Source: Steromphala cineraria
Taxonomy: Eukaryota; Mollusca; Gastropoda; Trochida; Trochidae
Reading direction: 5' to 3'
DNA length: 64,000 nucleotides
NCBI GenBank assembly: GCA_916613615.1
Contig: OU744726.1
Span: forward strand, 59,660,987 to 59,724,986
Part shown: positions 48,001 to 57,660 of the stretch, piece after piece
Layout: every line of letters starts with the position of its first letter
Numbering within the stretch: the first letter of the stretch is position 1
Program-made: the position numbers and the translations under genes
The notes under the pieces: model-generated
Database searches by the model: none
Seen by the model: the letters and a program-made list of their open reading frames with translations, nothing else
Told to the model about the DNA's origin: nothing

Positions 48001-50271
48001 TTTAACATTCTCTTACTCCGTATCTTGTCAAACATATGAACAAAAAGAGAACAGAGAAAACAGAAACCCAGCACCTTTAGCTAAATAAGTCAAACTGCAT
48101 TGAATTATAACCAACAGTAGCAAGCGCAAGCTGTTAACATTGTATAGGAAGGTTATTGGATTAAATGGGGGGAACAAGGAGGGAACATTCCACATGCTGG
48201 AGATGGGCAGGAGGATACAAGCGATAAGTATAGCTGCTGCTGTTGTGAATCAGACTGAATGGGAAGTGAAGCAACGTGTACCGGACTGTAGAGCTTTCCG
48301 ATTCTTATTGAGGACATTGTGGACAGTCTCAAGAAGCCACATGAGGAACTCTGCTGCGTCCTGTTGAACTTGAACCTGGCCGAGGGCGGCCATTAAGTTG
48401 CTGTTGAGGGTGGACACTGACTGCCTGAAGGATGTCGGATCCAGCACGCTCACATCATTAGCTCCAACTGGCAGACTACACTGATGAAGCAGCTCCACAA
48501 AAGTGGTCAGCAGTAAGGATTCAGCCACTCCACACTCCAGTTCTTTTGCAGCATCCACAGTGAGGTATGTGATGAGATGGGGGCTACGTGCTAAAGACTG
48601 TACAATGGAGTTCATGAAACAAAGATTTTGTCCGTTATTTTTTAAACCTGGTGGTTTCGGTGTATGATTGTTAAGTCCAAATGCAGACATGAATTTTGAA
48701 GTTATTCCTGATGATCCATAGTTTGCTCCTGCAGATGGTCCTCCTATAGGTTTTGGAATAAATGTGGAGCCTTCAGCTCGTATGGGACGTCGTCGTAAAT
48801 CATTTCCGTCAAACCAGGCAGCTTTCTGATTTTGAGGTAGGTGGTCTTCAAGCTTGCGGCCAACAACAGGAACACCTTGTCTTGAAGTGACAGGACTCTC
48901 TCGTGGAACTAGGGGATCAGGGACAACAGGCTGAATACCCCTCTGATTAAGACTAAGCCATTTGCCAGGTCTAGGCCAAAACCAACTATTCTGTTCTTTC
49001 TGACTAACTCCCTGTTTCTGACTTACTAGGTTGGGGGAGTGGTCTATCCCTGGGGGACTGTAGAGACCACGGTTCATGCCATCTTGTGGGGCAGGCTGCT
49101 GGTAGTAAGTAGGGTAAGGTATAGTAGTGTTGGGCTGCACGGGGTGCCTCTGTCGCTGTAGCTGTTCGCGCATGTGCTCCATGCTCTCTTCGTGTTGCTG
49201 GTACTCCTCCCATCTCGTCTTGAGCAGATTCCACCAGTACCGAAAGTCGATGCGCCCATACAGTTGTGTGTATATAAAGGTGACGGTTGTCAGGAGCAGG
49301 AGGAGATAGGGCACATGGTCGAACACGTAGATGAGGAAGCAGAGTGCAGTCAGAACTAGAGACTCATACAGCCAGATTGTCCTCTTCTCTTCATCATTCC
49401 TGAAAACACAAAGGATTACATATATAAAATTCTTTAAAATCAAGACCAAAGGATCTATACAACTTTCTTAAGGATTCACAATAATTATTTACAAATTATT
49501 GTTCCTACCACCTTTCTGGTTTGGCATCTCTTAACATATCAAAGTAGACCATTGTTAGAGTCCCACCTGTTCATTATTTGCTTTCTACACCTGAGAAAAA
49601 AAATTCCACCAGTTCCACCAGTTACTGGAAGTCAATGCATCCATTGAGTTGTGTGTTTATAAAGGTGATGGTTGTCAGTAGCAGGGGATAGGTATAATTA
49701 CAAATATACTATAATGGATAAGAATTTTAGTCAACATATTGATGACAGGTCCAGCTGAATTAACCGTCCACATCTGCTTTGGCTAAGCTTCAACTGATGG
49801 GTGTGTCCTAAAACAAACACTTGAAGGCGTGTCCTCTAAATAAATATGCACCCATTGAACTTTCCAAAACCTTTAAGATGACAAGAATTACAAACCATTT
49901 ATTGTGATGACAATGATTGTAGATACACTATATAACAAGTGCCTAAAAAATTATTATCTTCGGATAAACGAAAAAAACAATGACTACATAGGATGATACA
50001 TTATGATTACAGTATCTCCATTGTGAAGATTCACAAAGCTTAATTGTAAAGTGCATTTGCTTCGCAAACAAATAATCAGATCAAATGTTCGGAACGTTTC
50101 TGATAACATTAAGCTAGTGTTATCTACCTATTAGGAAGCAATTAGTTATCAAAACACTTACGCTGCTTCACGCAAAGGTGTCTTTGCAACAACATCAACC
50201 AAAATGAACAGCACAAAATCCAACAAGGAGTTGTAAACAAAAGAGTAGAATGTCGCAAAAATCCCCCACAT
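44067..50271 (-). CDS. Membrane-anchored ubiquitin-specific protease (USP), four exons
   Basis: Deubiquitinating cysteine protease of the USP (C19) family, which cleaves ubiquitin from proteins. The coding exons are 50271-50162, 49399-48282, 46737-46610 and 45065-44067. All introns are GT-AG and phases match (2, 1, 0), giving about 784 residues. Hydrophobic segments lie near residues 7-28, 45-60 and 67-85, followed by a long Pro/Gln-rich linker. The Cys box NNGQNLCFMNS puts the catalytic Cys near 297. The His box NHGHYVSY (His about 737) and WFRFDDENVTEV with an acidic partner near 752 complete the triad. Only one CxxC (CTYC) of the usual two zinc-finger pairs is evident, followed by an 80-residue low-complexity insert. 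It does not look like USP30, the known N-terminally anchored animal USP, which has a Ser third residue; I leave it without a symbol. A membrane location is inference. Confidence 0.9.
45196..45358 (+). mobile_element. 163-bp MITE, CAGTGTTGTT family, in USP intron 3
   Basis: CAGTGTTGTTACTAGAGG at the left and CACCTAGGAACAACACTG at the right are near-perfect inverted ends. The interior (CTTGGTGTCCCTTAAAA, GAGAAGTAGGATACTTTTA, AAGGCCAAAATGACC) matches the copy at 63758-63907. Confidence 0.85.
46062..46303. mobile_element. Foldback element, about 73-bp arms, copy 1
   Basis: CATCCTGTCTCAGGGTACGA through AGCTAGATTCGCT is mirrored by AGCGAATCTAGCTTCTGAGC through CTGAGACAAGATG. About 242 bp. Confidence 0.85.
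46393..46560. mobile_element. Foldback element, copy 2, with 9-bp target duplication
   Basis: Same arms as the preceding copy, 168 bp, with a shorter centre. It is flanked by CTCCAGAAC and CTCCAGGAC, a 9-bp duplication with one mismatch, consistent with insertion into the older MITE. Confidence 0.85.
46610..46737 (-). CDS. USP exon 3
   Basis: 128 nt between a TGTTGTAG acceptor and a GAG/gtatgt donor. It encodes a short stretch of the catalytic domain including LAMLKFIYGDL and NELKDACRRE. The phase joins exons 2 and 4 without a stop. Confidence 0.88.
47640..47985 (+). mobile_element. LINE 3' end in USP intron 2
   Basis: Plus-strand frame 47660-47887 includes CTCCCLKEIQDEYHVILICP and FENLRKLYV, the C-terminal zinc-like motif (C..C...E.EYH..L.CP) of non-LTR reverse transcriptases. 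After the stop come GGGCCATGAGGCC, AATAAA and a (GTCT)n run at about 47966-47982, a standard LINE 3' terminus. It is inserted antisense to the host gene and is strongly 5'-truncated. Confidence 0.75.
48282..49399 (-). CDS. USP exon 2
   Basis: Starts after a TTGTGTTTTCAG acceptor. It encodes two further hydrophobic segments (LVLTALCFLIYVF and VPYLLLLLTTVTFIYTQL), a charged helix, a Pro/Gln-rich linker, then the start of the USP domain with the catalytic Cys box and the QVQQDAAEFLMWLLETV phrase typical of box QQD. It ends at a G/gtacac donor, phase 1. Confidence 0.92.
50162..50271 (-). CDS. USP exon 1 (coding part)
   Basis: ATG at 50271 opens MWGIFATFYSFVYNSLLDFV and runs to a GCAGC/gtaagt donor. 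It encodes the first hydrophobic segment and leaves two bases of a codon. This start is chosen because no upstream in-frame coding is evident and the promoter motifs lie 120-160 bp away. Confidence 0.85.
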
Positions 50272-50379
50272 GATGAACGTTTACGACAGGATCTACTCGT
50301 CATTAATTGTCATGATTACATCTGTGACCTGCAAACGGTAATCCCACAATTTTTGCGGCACGAGTACACAACGGTTTAA

Positions 50380-50430
50380 ATTTCGGCACAAAAATGGCGG
50401 CTCCCTGTAACGCATGCGTACCGGAAGTAG
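50380..50430. promoter_or_regulatory. YY1/ETS-type promoter of the USP gene
   Basis: AAAATGGCGGC (50391-50401), a YY1 consensus, and ACCGGAAGT (50420-50428), an ETS consensus, lie in a CpG-containing patch 120-160 bp upstream of the ATG. These are common elements of TATA-less metazoan housekeeping promoters near the start site. The actual start is not shown by the sequence. Confidence 0.6.
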
Positions 50431-50870
50431 ATAAGGTTTATGGGATTCCCCAAATTGATATGCTATTATCTTTACAACTTTCGTAGTATGTGGAATTGTT
50501 TTTGTTTACCTCTGATAGCTTATTCAGGGAAATGAATAATGTCGGTTACTTGTTCATTATACACTGTATTATAAAGAGACAAGTAAGTTGTTTCTTTTTA
50601 TCGCATCCCATGGTTAATGTAATTATCAGTTGGCTCAAATGTTGCTTATTAATAATCACATTGCCTATCTAAAATAATAAAACTAATAAAAAGATGAGCA
50701 CGATATATACTTTTACAGCTGATGGTATGTCTATTAAAAATCGCTATTCGAAAAGTATTGGATGTGTGTTTAACTTTGTGAATATTTGTTATATCATATA
50801 ACATGTAAACAAGCGGAAGTAACACACTATTTATAATAAACAATTCAAGAATGAGCAATCCTGCCTTTCG

Positions 50871-50993
50871 TGTAGGATATGTTCAGTTAGGCTCAATCTC
50901 ATTCAAATCAGATCGAAACTTAGCACGCGTACATTTCTTGATAAGTTTCGATCTGTTTTGAATGAGATTGGGCCTAACTGAAAATATCCTACA
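50871..50993. repeat. Foldback element, about 50-bp arms
   Basis: TGTAGGATATGTTCAGTTAG through AGATCGAAACTTA is mirrored by TAAGTTTCGATCTG through CTAACTGAAAATATCCTACA. Short centre; no coding. Confidence 0.82.
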
Positions 50994-50999
50994 AATTGT

Positions 51000-51720
51000 G
51001 ACAAATGTAAGTAAAAATTCAATTTTTCGGCGGCTTGCATTCCAAATGACGACCAAATGTGTTATAACGAATGAAGTGTGTTTTCCAGACCCTAAAGCAA
51101 AAAAAAACATTAAAGGAGCCTTCTTAAGTCTAGAAAATATTGGCAAGTCTAGATGGCTCAGTCGAAATTAAGTATTGTTCACGGCTCCGTTTTCTTTCTT
51201 TTTAAATTAACAATTAAAATAATTAGATTGGTAAAGAACTCTTTTTTTTCAGTGACTTAATGTTAGTCTATCACGAAAGTTCTTCTATTGAATAAAATAC
51301 GTCACAGTTTGAAGCAATGGATTCTTTATTTAAGATCATTTGTCGTACGGTTATCAAGTTATCTTTCAGACAATGTCCATGATGACGTGCTTGACTCCCT
51401 ATTAGATAAAGTGCTATTTAATTGATGCTAAGAATTGTACATGTGTTACACTAAAATACGTTGATTTACTAACCCCCCCCCCCCCCCCCAAAAACTTTTA
51501 TTGTAAATAGGTCCAGATTTTCTTAATTTGCTCAAAAGATTTGATGTTACGTAAGTGCCTTTCAAATATTGTTTTTCTTTATCTAAACTTAGTTTGTAGC
51601 ACACAAGTTTTCCTGTATGAGATAACCACATGCATATTTGATGTAAATTGACATGTTAATGTGAACGTCACACACTCCTTCATAAATTATAATTGTATAT
51701 TGTCTAGGGAGGCATTTATA
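51000..51720. other. No gene seen; poly(C) tract
   Basis: AT-rich spacer with a run of 17 C at 51473-51489, which may vary in length or be an assembly weak spot. Confidence 0.5.
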
Positions 51721-51789
51721 TTAAAGGGGCAGTAGCACGTTTTTTGAATATTTTATATTTTAAATTTTTCACTGATAATTGTACGTTAA

Positions 51790-52095
51790 TGTCGCGGGTC
51801 CTGGCCGCTGAGAAATCGGACTGAGGCGGTGTAGTTTAAAAATGGTTTATTCTGTAAAAACATAAAAGAGACATCAATAAAAGATGATGTGTGGCCGAGG
51901 GGTATGACAACTCACCTCGGCCATGGCGTGACATGAAGTGGCGAATTTGAAAATGCCTACGTCACGGAACAGGTACTGCACGAGATACTAATAGTGTTAC
52001 GACCATAGTAAGAGTGTGAAAAGAAGAGAGCTCGTAACAAAGCAAAGAGAAATGAAGCAATATACGAAATGTATCATGAAATACATCCGGCGACA
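51790..52095 (-). repeat. 3' LTR of the gypsy element
   Basis: 306 bp, bounded by TGTCGC and GCGACA. A minus-strand AATAAA (51851-51846) is a likely poly(A) signal. Identical by eye to the 5' LTR. Confidence 0.95.
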
Positions 52096-52109
52096 TCCTC
52101 CCCTCCTTT
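52096..52109 (-). other. Polypurine tract
   Basis: On the minus strand AAAGGAGGGGAGGA abuts the 3' LTR, the expected primer for plus-strand DNA synthesis. Confidence 0.9.
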
Positions 52110-52207
52110 GTGAAATGTTGTCCTCAACATTTTAATGCTGAAAAACATTCAAACAAACAGAAATACAAACTGAGAAAACTATTTACACCTGGAGCACAAC
52201 TGACAAC

Positions 52208-55200
52208 TCATACAAAAACTTCAAAATCTGAGATACAAGCCGCAGCTGGATAATCTACCAACTCAACTTCTTCACACGAAGACGAAAAAACTGAAGGAAC
52301 TGAAGACGACGGAAAAGCCTGAACACTGAAGTTTGTGACCCAGTCGCCACTTCTTAACCAAGCTGGAGGAACTCTGTTGCGGGTAGGCCTCCCCACAGCA
52401 GAATTCGGTAATGGCTCTGGAGCAACTGCGTCGGCAATATCAGTATCACGAGCAGAAGATGTGTTAATCCCTTGTTCAGGAGAAGCAGATGACTGTTCAA
52501 CAGGGGTTGATGGAATACTTTCAATGATCGATGTTTGAGGAATTTCCGTGGGAGTTGGAGACAAATCTTCAAAAACTGATCCAACTGTCTCGAGACGAGT
52601 ATCACTTGTGTCTCTAACCTCCTGGGAATCAATTGCATCGGTACCATGTACTGGGGACACACCCATTAAAGGAGCTCCTGGTAGCATTACCATCACTTCA
52701 CAAACACTATCTTCATCCGAATCGCTCTGTTCTTTGAATTCTTGTACCCTCAAGGACATAGACTTTTTAGTTCCTGGTTTGCTTTTCATCTGTGGTGCTC
52801 TTGATTCAACTGGAACCGACACTAGAGGAAGAAGCATATTCCGATGCAAAGTCTTCTTTGAACCTTTGCCATCCTCTTGCTGCACAGTAAAAACAGGGAT
52901 ATCCTCGTTTGGCTGATTCACTACAGTGAATACTTCCCGTCCCCACTTGTTAGCTAGCTTGTGTTTTCCAGTGAGACCAACTAATCGAATAAGAACTCGA
53001 TCACCACTTTGAAGAGTTGAGGCGCGCACTTTGGTATCATACCTTTGCTTGTGACGTCGTCCCGCCTTTTGGGCTTCTCTTGAGGCACTTTCATAAGCAA
53101 AGTTCAATCTCTTCCTGAGATTATTCACATAATCTGTCTTGGTGTGATCCTCTTGCCTATTATCTACTCCCAGGAATGCATCTACTGGCAGTCTTGGATG
53201 TCGACCAAACATCAGGTAGAAAGGTGAAAAACCTGTGCTGTCGTGTTTCGTAGCATTATAGGCGTGCACTAGCGGAGATATATAACTCTTCCAATCAGCT
53301 TTCTTGTCATCTTCAAGAGTTCCAAGCATGTTGAGAAGTGTCTGATTGAAGCGTTCACACATTCCATTTCCTTGGGGATGATATGGTGTGGTACGAGTTT
53401 TCTGCATTCCAGTGATATGGCAGAGCTCCTTGATAATGTTGCCTACAAAGTTTCTACCTTGATCGCTATGTAGCTTGGCTGGAAATCCATAGTGAACTAG
53501 GAAGTTATCAAACAGAACTCTTGCTGTTGTCCTGGCTGATTGGTTTCTTGTGGGTATGGCAATGGCATAACGTGTAAAATGATCAGTGATGACCAAAATA
53601 TTTCCAAAACCACCTTTAGATTCCTCCAGTTGCAAGTAGTCCATGCAAACAAGTTCCATTGGGGACGTTGTTTGAATATTCACTAGTTCCGCAGATTTTT
53701 TAGACGTTGGCGATTTCCTTCTGATGCCGTTTATACACCTTCTGACGTAACTCTCAACATCCTCGTTCATCCCAGGCCAATAAAACCTGTTGCGAATCAA
53801 GTCTAAAGTTCTGTCTCTACCTTGATGTCCGGAATTGTCATGGATTGCCTTGAGTACTGTTTCCTTGTGATGACTTGGGAGAATGACTTGATTGAGAACT
53901 TGATCCTTGACCTTGACACGTCGATAAAGGATTCCATCCTTAACAGTCAACTTGTTCCATTCAAGAAGAAGCTTTCCAACGTAGGGATTTTCAAGTGATC
54001 TCAACCTAGAAGTAAGCTTGTTTCCCTTCTTGAAAAGTTGAACAACTCTCGAGATAGATTGGTCCTTTGATTGTTCCTCTTTCCAACAATTGATGTTAGC
54101 TGACAACGATGTCAAAGGTTCTTCAGGAAAGACTGCGCTCTCGTCAAAAGATAGACTTTCTGCGTTGTTGCAGGTTGTGGTATGCACTTGACAAATGGCC
54201 TTGATACTTGAAATATCAACATCCTTGAAATCCTCCTGATAGCCGGAACGTCGAGATAAACCATCAGCATCTTGGTTTCTTGTCCCCTGACGATAAGTAA
54301 TCTTGAAGTCATATGCTGATAGAGCTGCCAGCCACCGATGACCTGTAGCATCAAGTTTTGCAGTAGTGAGGACGTATGTTAAAGGATTGTTGTCAGTTTT
54401 TACTTCAAATTTATTCCCATAGAGGTACTCATGAAATTTGTCAGTGACTGCCCATTTGAGAGCTAGGAACTCAAGTTTATGCGCAGGATAGTTCTTCTCT
54501 CCTTTCCTCAGAGCTCGACTGGCGTAGGCAATGACTCTCAACTTTCCCTCTTGTCTCTGATACAATACGGCCCCCAATCCATCTGCACTAGCATCTGTAT
54601 GCACCTCAAATGGTTGACTATAATCTGCATAAGCTAGAATTGGTGGTTCTGTCAAGTGTGAAATTAGAGTGTCAAAGGCATGTTGGTGTTCCTCTAACCA
54701 GTTCCACTCGTTTCCACATGAAGTCCGTTTGCGTTTCTTCTTTGGCTGTCCTATCAGTAATTCATTCAGTGGTTTTGCGATCTTTGAAAAATCCTTTACA
54801 AATCGTCTGTAATACCCTGTAAAGCCAAGGAATCTTCTTACATCATCAGTGTTCTTGGGAACTGGCCAAGTCTTGAGTGCAGTTATCTTCTCTGGATCAG
54901 TTTCAATTCCATCTACAGAAACGATATGCCCCAGATACTTGATCCTTTCTCTGAAGAGTTCACATTTCGATGGTTTTAGCTTGAGTCCATGATCTTTCAG
55001 ACGTTGAAACACCGCTTCTAACCTCTTCAAGTGTTCTTCAAACGTATCCGAGAATATGATGATGTCATCTAAATATATGAGGCATTCCCTTAGATTCAGA
55101 TCTCCCATGCACTTTTCCATCAATCTCTGAAATGTTGCTGGCGCGTTTGTGAGTCCAAAAGGCATCCTGTTACATTCGTAAAAGCCTAAAGGTCCTACAG

Positions 55201-56542
55201 AAAATGCAGTTTTTGCCTTGTCCTCCTCTTCGAGCTCTACTTGCCAGTATCCCGCACGAAGATCAAGTTTACTGAACAGTTTAGCACCAGACAAACAGTC
55301 AAGAGTTTCATCAATCCTTGGAATGGCATACGAATCTCGGATAGTCCGTCCATTAATCGCTCTAAGGTCCAAGCACATGCGCAGAGAGTTGTCGTGTTTC
55401 CTTACCAGTACGACATTAGAAGAGTAAGGACTCTGTGACTCTCTGATAGCTCCACAAGCAAGCATCTCGTGTAAATGTTCCCGGACTTCTTCAAATAATC
55501 CTGGTGGGATACGGCGATGTGGTTGTTTAATGGGAGTGTCATCAGTCAACTTAATAGAGTGCTTGACAGTGGTACAACATCCTAAGTCTGTGATACTTGA
55601 AGACATGATGGAGTCCCAACGCTGTAGCATCGTAGCAACTTGCTGCTTCTGTGTATCGTTAAGTGGACTTTCTGACAAATCAAACTCATAACCATTGCCT
55701 GAAGGAGTGTCCTTAGAAGCTTGAGTAGGGTTATCTACAGGTGCATCAATAGGAACTTGGGTAATGACACGAACCTGCTGTAGTTGACATAGCTTTGCCT
55801 TAGGTGGAATGGTAATAACTCGGGCAGATAAGTTGCAGCATCTAACTGGAATCCTAGATGTGTTACCATGTTTTCCAACTTCTACCACACGTGGACATAT
55901 AGAAAGACCTGTTTGTAAATCTGAATCAACTTCAAGGTGTTCTGTGACAGCAGTGTAACTTCCAGGTATGTGGCGTACAAGACCAGTGATGGTGATCATC
56001 TGATTAGGTTGTATGGTTATAGGCTTATTCCTAGTTGACTTGACTGTACCTAATACTCCATTGTGACAGATGGAATTCAGAGCTGTGGTCCACTCCCTTG
56101 GGACGTCCTTTGATGACTCATGGATATCACCCTTAAGGCGCTTGAGGACATTAACTCCGATACAAAGTGGAACTCGTCGGTTATACTCTGTGTCCTTAGT
56201 GATCAGCACTGGTATCAGGTATTCAATATCATAAGGAGAAATGTTAATAGAAGCCTCTATATAACCTATATATGGAATCAAGTTGTCTCCAGCTCCAATG
56301 ACATCGAGTTCAAACTCTGTGATTGACCTACGATCCAAATGAGAAAGTGTTGACTTGTAGTATGCCTCACTTACAGATGTTACCATGGATCCTGAATCAA
56401 GGAGTGCAAGACAATCAAATCCAGCAATAGAAACCATAGCTTCATTAGCATCACCTATCATCCTGTCTCTAAGATTGGTTGCGTCATTAGGGCTATCATC
56501 TCTCTCGGCTTCTACTTGCCCTACTGTAGATAGCCTCTCTAG
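52208..56542 (-). CDS. pol: Pol polyprotein of the gypsy element (PR-RT-RH-IN)
   Basis: From its first ATG (56461) pol has 1417 residues; the frame is open upstream to the gag overlap, so it is more likely made as Gag-Pol by -1 frameshifting. Numbering from that ATG: aspartic protease DSGS at 22-25; reverse transcriptase about 300-500 with FSKLDLRAGYWQ, MPFGLTNAPATFQ and YLDD at 463-466; RNase H about 615-735 with Asp 623, Glu 664 and Asp 690; integrase with His 874 and His 879, Cys 909 and catalytic Asp 941, Asp 1000, Glu 1036 (D-35-E). A LHRNMLLPL phrase closes the integrase C-terminal region, followed by an acidic Ser/Pro-rich tail. The second zinc-finger Cys is Gly 912. Everything else looks functional. 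Confidence 0.97.
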   Translation of the reverse strand, partial: LERLSTVGQVEAERDDSPNDATNLRDRMIGDANEAMVSIAGFDCLALLDSGSMVTSVSEAYYKSTLSHLDRRSITEFELDVIGAGDNLIPYIGYIEASINISPYDIEYLIPVLITKDTEYNRRVPLCIGVNVLKRLKGDIHESSKDVPREWTTALNSICHNGVLGTVKSTRNKPITIQPNQMITITGLVRHIPGSYTAVTEHLEVDSDLQTGLSICPRVVEVGKHGNTSRIPVRCCNLSARVITIPPKAKLCQLQQVRVITQVPIDAPVDNPTQASKDTPSGNGYEFDLSESPLNDTQKQQVATMLQRWDSIMSSSITDLGCCTTVKHSIKLTDDTPIKQPHRRIPPGLFEEVREHLHEMLACGAIRESQSPYSSNVVLVRKHDNSLRMCLDLRAINGRTIRDSYAIPRIDETLDCLSGAKLFSKLDLRAGYWQVELEEEDKAKTAFSVGPLGFYECNRMPFGLTNAPATFQRLMEKCMGDLNLRECLIYLDDIIIFSDTFEEHLKRLEAVFQRLKDHGLKLKPSKCELFRERIKYLGHIVSVDGIETDPEKITALKTWPVPKNTDDVRRFLGFTGYYRRFVKDFSKIAKPLNELLIGQPKKKRKRTSCGNEWNWLEEHQHAFDTLISHLTEPPILAYADYSQPFEVHTDASADGLGAVLYQRQEGKLRVIAYASRALRKGEKNYPAHKLEFLALKWAVTDKFHEYLYGNKFEVKTDNNPLTYVLTTAKLDATGHRWLAALSAYDFKITYRQGTRNQDADGLSRRSGYQEDFKDVDISSIKAICQVHTTTCNNAESLSFDESAVFPEEPLTSLSANINCWKEEQSKDQSISRVVQLFKKGNKLTSRLRSLENPYVGKLLLEWNKLTVKDGILYRRVKVKDQVLNQVILPSHHKETVLKAIHDNSGHQGRDRTLDLIRNRFYWPGMNEDVESYVRRCINGIRRKSPTSKKSAELVNIQTTSPMELVCMDYLQLEESKGGFGNILVITDHFTRYAIAIPTRNQSARTTARVLFDNFLVHYGFPAKLHSDQGRNFVGNIIKELCHITGMQKTRTTPYHPQGNGMCERFNQTLLNMLGTLEDDKKADWKSYISPLVHAYNATKHDSTGFSPFYLMFGRHPRLPVDAFLGVDNRQEDHTKTDYVNNLRKRLNFAYESASREAQKAGRRHKQRYDTKVRASTLQSGDRVLIRLVGLTGKHKLANKWGREVFTVVNQPNEDIPVFTVQQEDGKGSKKTLHRNMLLPLVSVPVESRAPQMKSKPGTKKSMSLRVQEFKEQSDSDEDSVCEVMVMLPGAPLMGVSPVHGTDAIDSQEVRDTSDTRLETVGSVFEDLSPTPTEIPQTSIIESIPSTPVEQSSASPEQGINTSSARDTDIADAVAPEPLPNSAVGRPTRNRVPPAWLRSGDWVTNFSVQAFPSSSVPSVFSSSCEEVELVDYPAAACISDFEVFV

Positions 56543-56548
56543 TTTAAA
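56491..56548 (-). promoter_or_regulatory. -1 ribosomal frameshift signal between gag and pol
   Basis: The heptamer TTTAAAC (56548-56542) is in the X-XXY-YYZ register of the gag frame and directly precedes the gag TAG. Slipping back one base enters the open pol frame. Six nucleotides further on, GGCTATC (56535-56529) can pair with GATAGCC (56497-56491) across a 31-nt loop, a stem at the usual distance from a slippery site. The loop TAGGGC could also pair with GCCCTA, so a competing or pseudoknotted fold is possible. Confidence 0.8.
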
Positions 56549-57660
56549 GAACCTCCATGTTTACCTCTACCTCGCTTACCACGACCTCTGCCTCTAGCAG
56601 GATGAGAAGTGTCAGCTGTGGGAGTGCTCTTCTGTGCCTCTAGTACTGTAAGTCGGTCCAAGATCTGCTTCAATACTTCGTTGTCCACTGGAGGTGGTTG
56701 TGGCTTTTGTCGTTGAAGCTCTATCTTGTCCAGTTTCTTGATGATCTCAGATAGCTGTTGACCAATCCCAGATGTCTGTTGCGGATCAGTTACCTGAGGT
56801 TGTTGGACCGCTTTTACCTTTGACTTGTGTACAGGCTTGAATCCATCCAGAAGCTCATGCTCTATCTCCCTGACAGTCTGTATAAGGTCTTCATATCCTT
56901 GTCCGGAATGAAAAGCAGGTCTGGTGGCATTCTTCAGAGTGTCCTTAGCGAGTCCAGTCCAGAATCTATTCCGTAGGATACTATCCCTGGTGTGGACATC
57001 GATTCGACTTCCTCTGTCAATAGCCTTTTGTAGTAGAGTCTCTAAACGTATTCCCCATGATGCGACGGATTCTAAGTCATGTTGACGAGCTGTGTAGAAT
57101 TCCTGCATCAATGTCTCTGGATTGTCTAACGTTCCATAAAGTCCATCAAGTTTCCGAACTATAGCCTCCACTGTTGCTGTATGTCCAAGTGATAAAAGGA
57201 TACTTGCAGCATCTCCTTTCAGCGATTTCCTAACAGCCTGACCTACCACCGCAGGAGGATAAGTAACATCCTGAAGAAGACATTCTAGTTCCCATTTCCA
57301 AGACTCAAATGAAACTTCATTCCTGGGAACAGGAATCTCTCCAGAAAAGGCTGATATCCTTGGAAGCTGAAACTGTTGGAGCTGTGGGTTCAGGAAAGCT
57401 TGGTTATAGTAGGGAGTACTGTACATGGGTACCTCAAACGGAGTCTGTTGAGTTCTAAAATGAGTGTCTGATCTTTGGTGCCTTGATTTGGATTCCTCTG
57501 ACTTTGGGTCAAACTTGCTGTCCTGTGTAGGAGAGGTTAAATAAGGAATAGGTCGAACTTGATATCGTCCTGTTGATGACAAATAGCTAATCATCTTCCT
57601 CTCTTCCTCTTCTGATATTACCTGAGATCCCACATCCAAATCCTCACATCCGGTAGCCAT
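56539..57660 (-). CDS. gag: Gag polyprotein of the gypsy element
   Basis: The start is ATG at 57660 (MATGCEDLDV); the frame continues upstream only through non-ATG codons. It has 373 residues. After a polar N-terminal region of about 100 residues comes a capsid-type domain: SFESWKWELECLL near 117-129, then VRKSLKGDAASILLSLG, ATVEAIVRKLDGLYG and ESVASWGIRLETLL. This resembles retrotransposon gag domains of the kind from which the vertebrate PNMA genes derive (resemblance only). A Gln-rich region follows. There is no CCHC zinc knuckle; instead the C-terminus is a basic RGRGRGKRGRGK tail that could bind RNA. The last codons form the frameshift site. Confidence 0.93.
   Translation of the reverse strand: MATGCEDLDVGSQVISEEEERKMISYLSSTGRYQVRPIPYLTSPTQDSKFDPKSEESKSRHQRSDTHFRTQQTPFEVPMYSTPYYNQAFLNPQLQQFQLPRISAFSGEIPVPRNEVSFESWKWELECLLQDVTYPPAVVGQAVRKSLKGDAASILLSLGHTATVEAIVRKLDGLYGTLDNPETLMQEFYTARQHDLESVASWGIRLETLLQKAIDRGSRIDVHTRDSILRNRFWTGLAKDTLKNATRPAFHSGQGYEDLIQTVREIEHELLDGFKPVHKSKVKAVQQPQVTDPQQTSGIGQQLSEIIKKLDKIELQRQKPQPPPVDNEVLKQILDRLTVLEAQKSTPTADTSHPARGRGRGKRGRGKHGGSLN

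Noticed and set aside
44067..50271. Naming the USP gene USP30
   Set aside because: The anchor suggests it, but the Cys box, the acidic triad residue and the linker do not match what I know of USP30.
52208..52660. An envelope gene after integrase
   Set aside because: The region is the acidic tail of pol; other frames on both strands are shadows without signal peptide or membrane segment.
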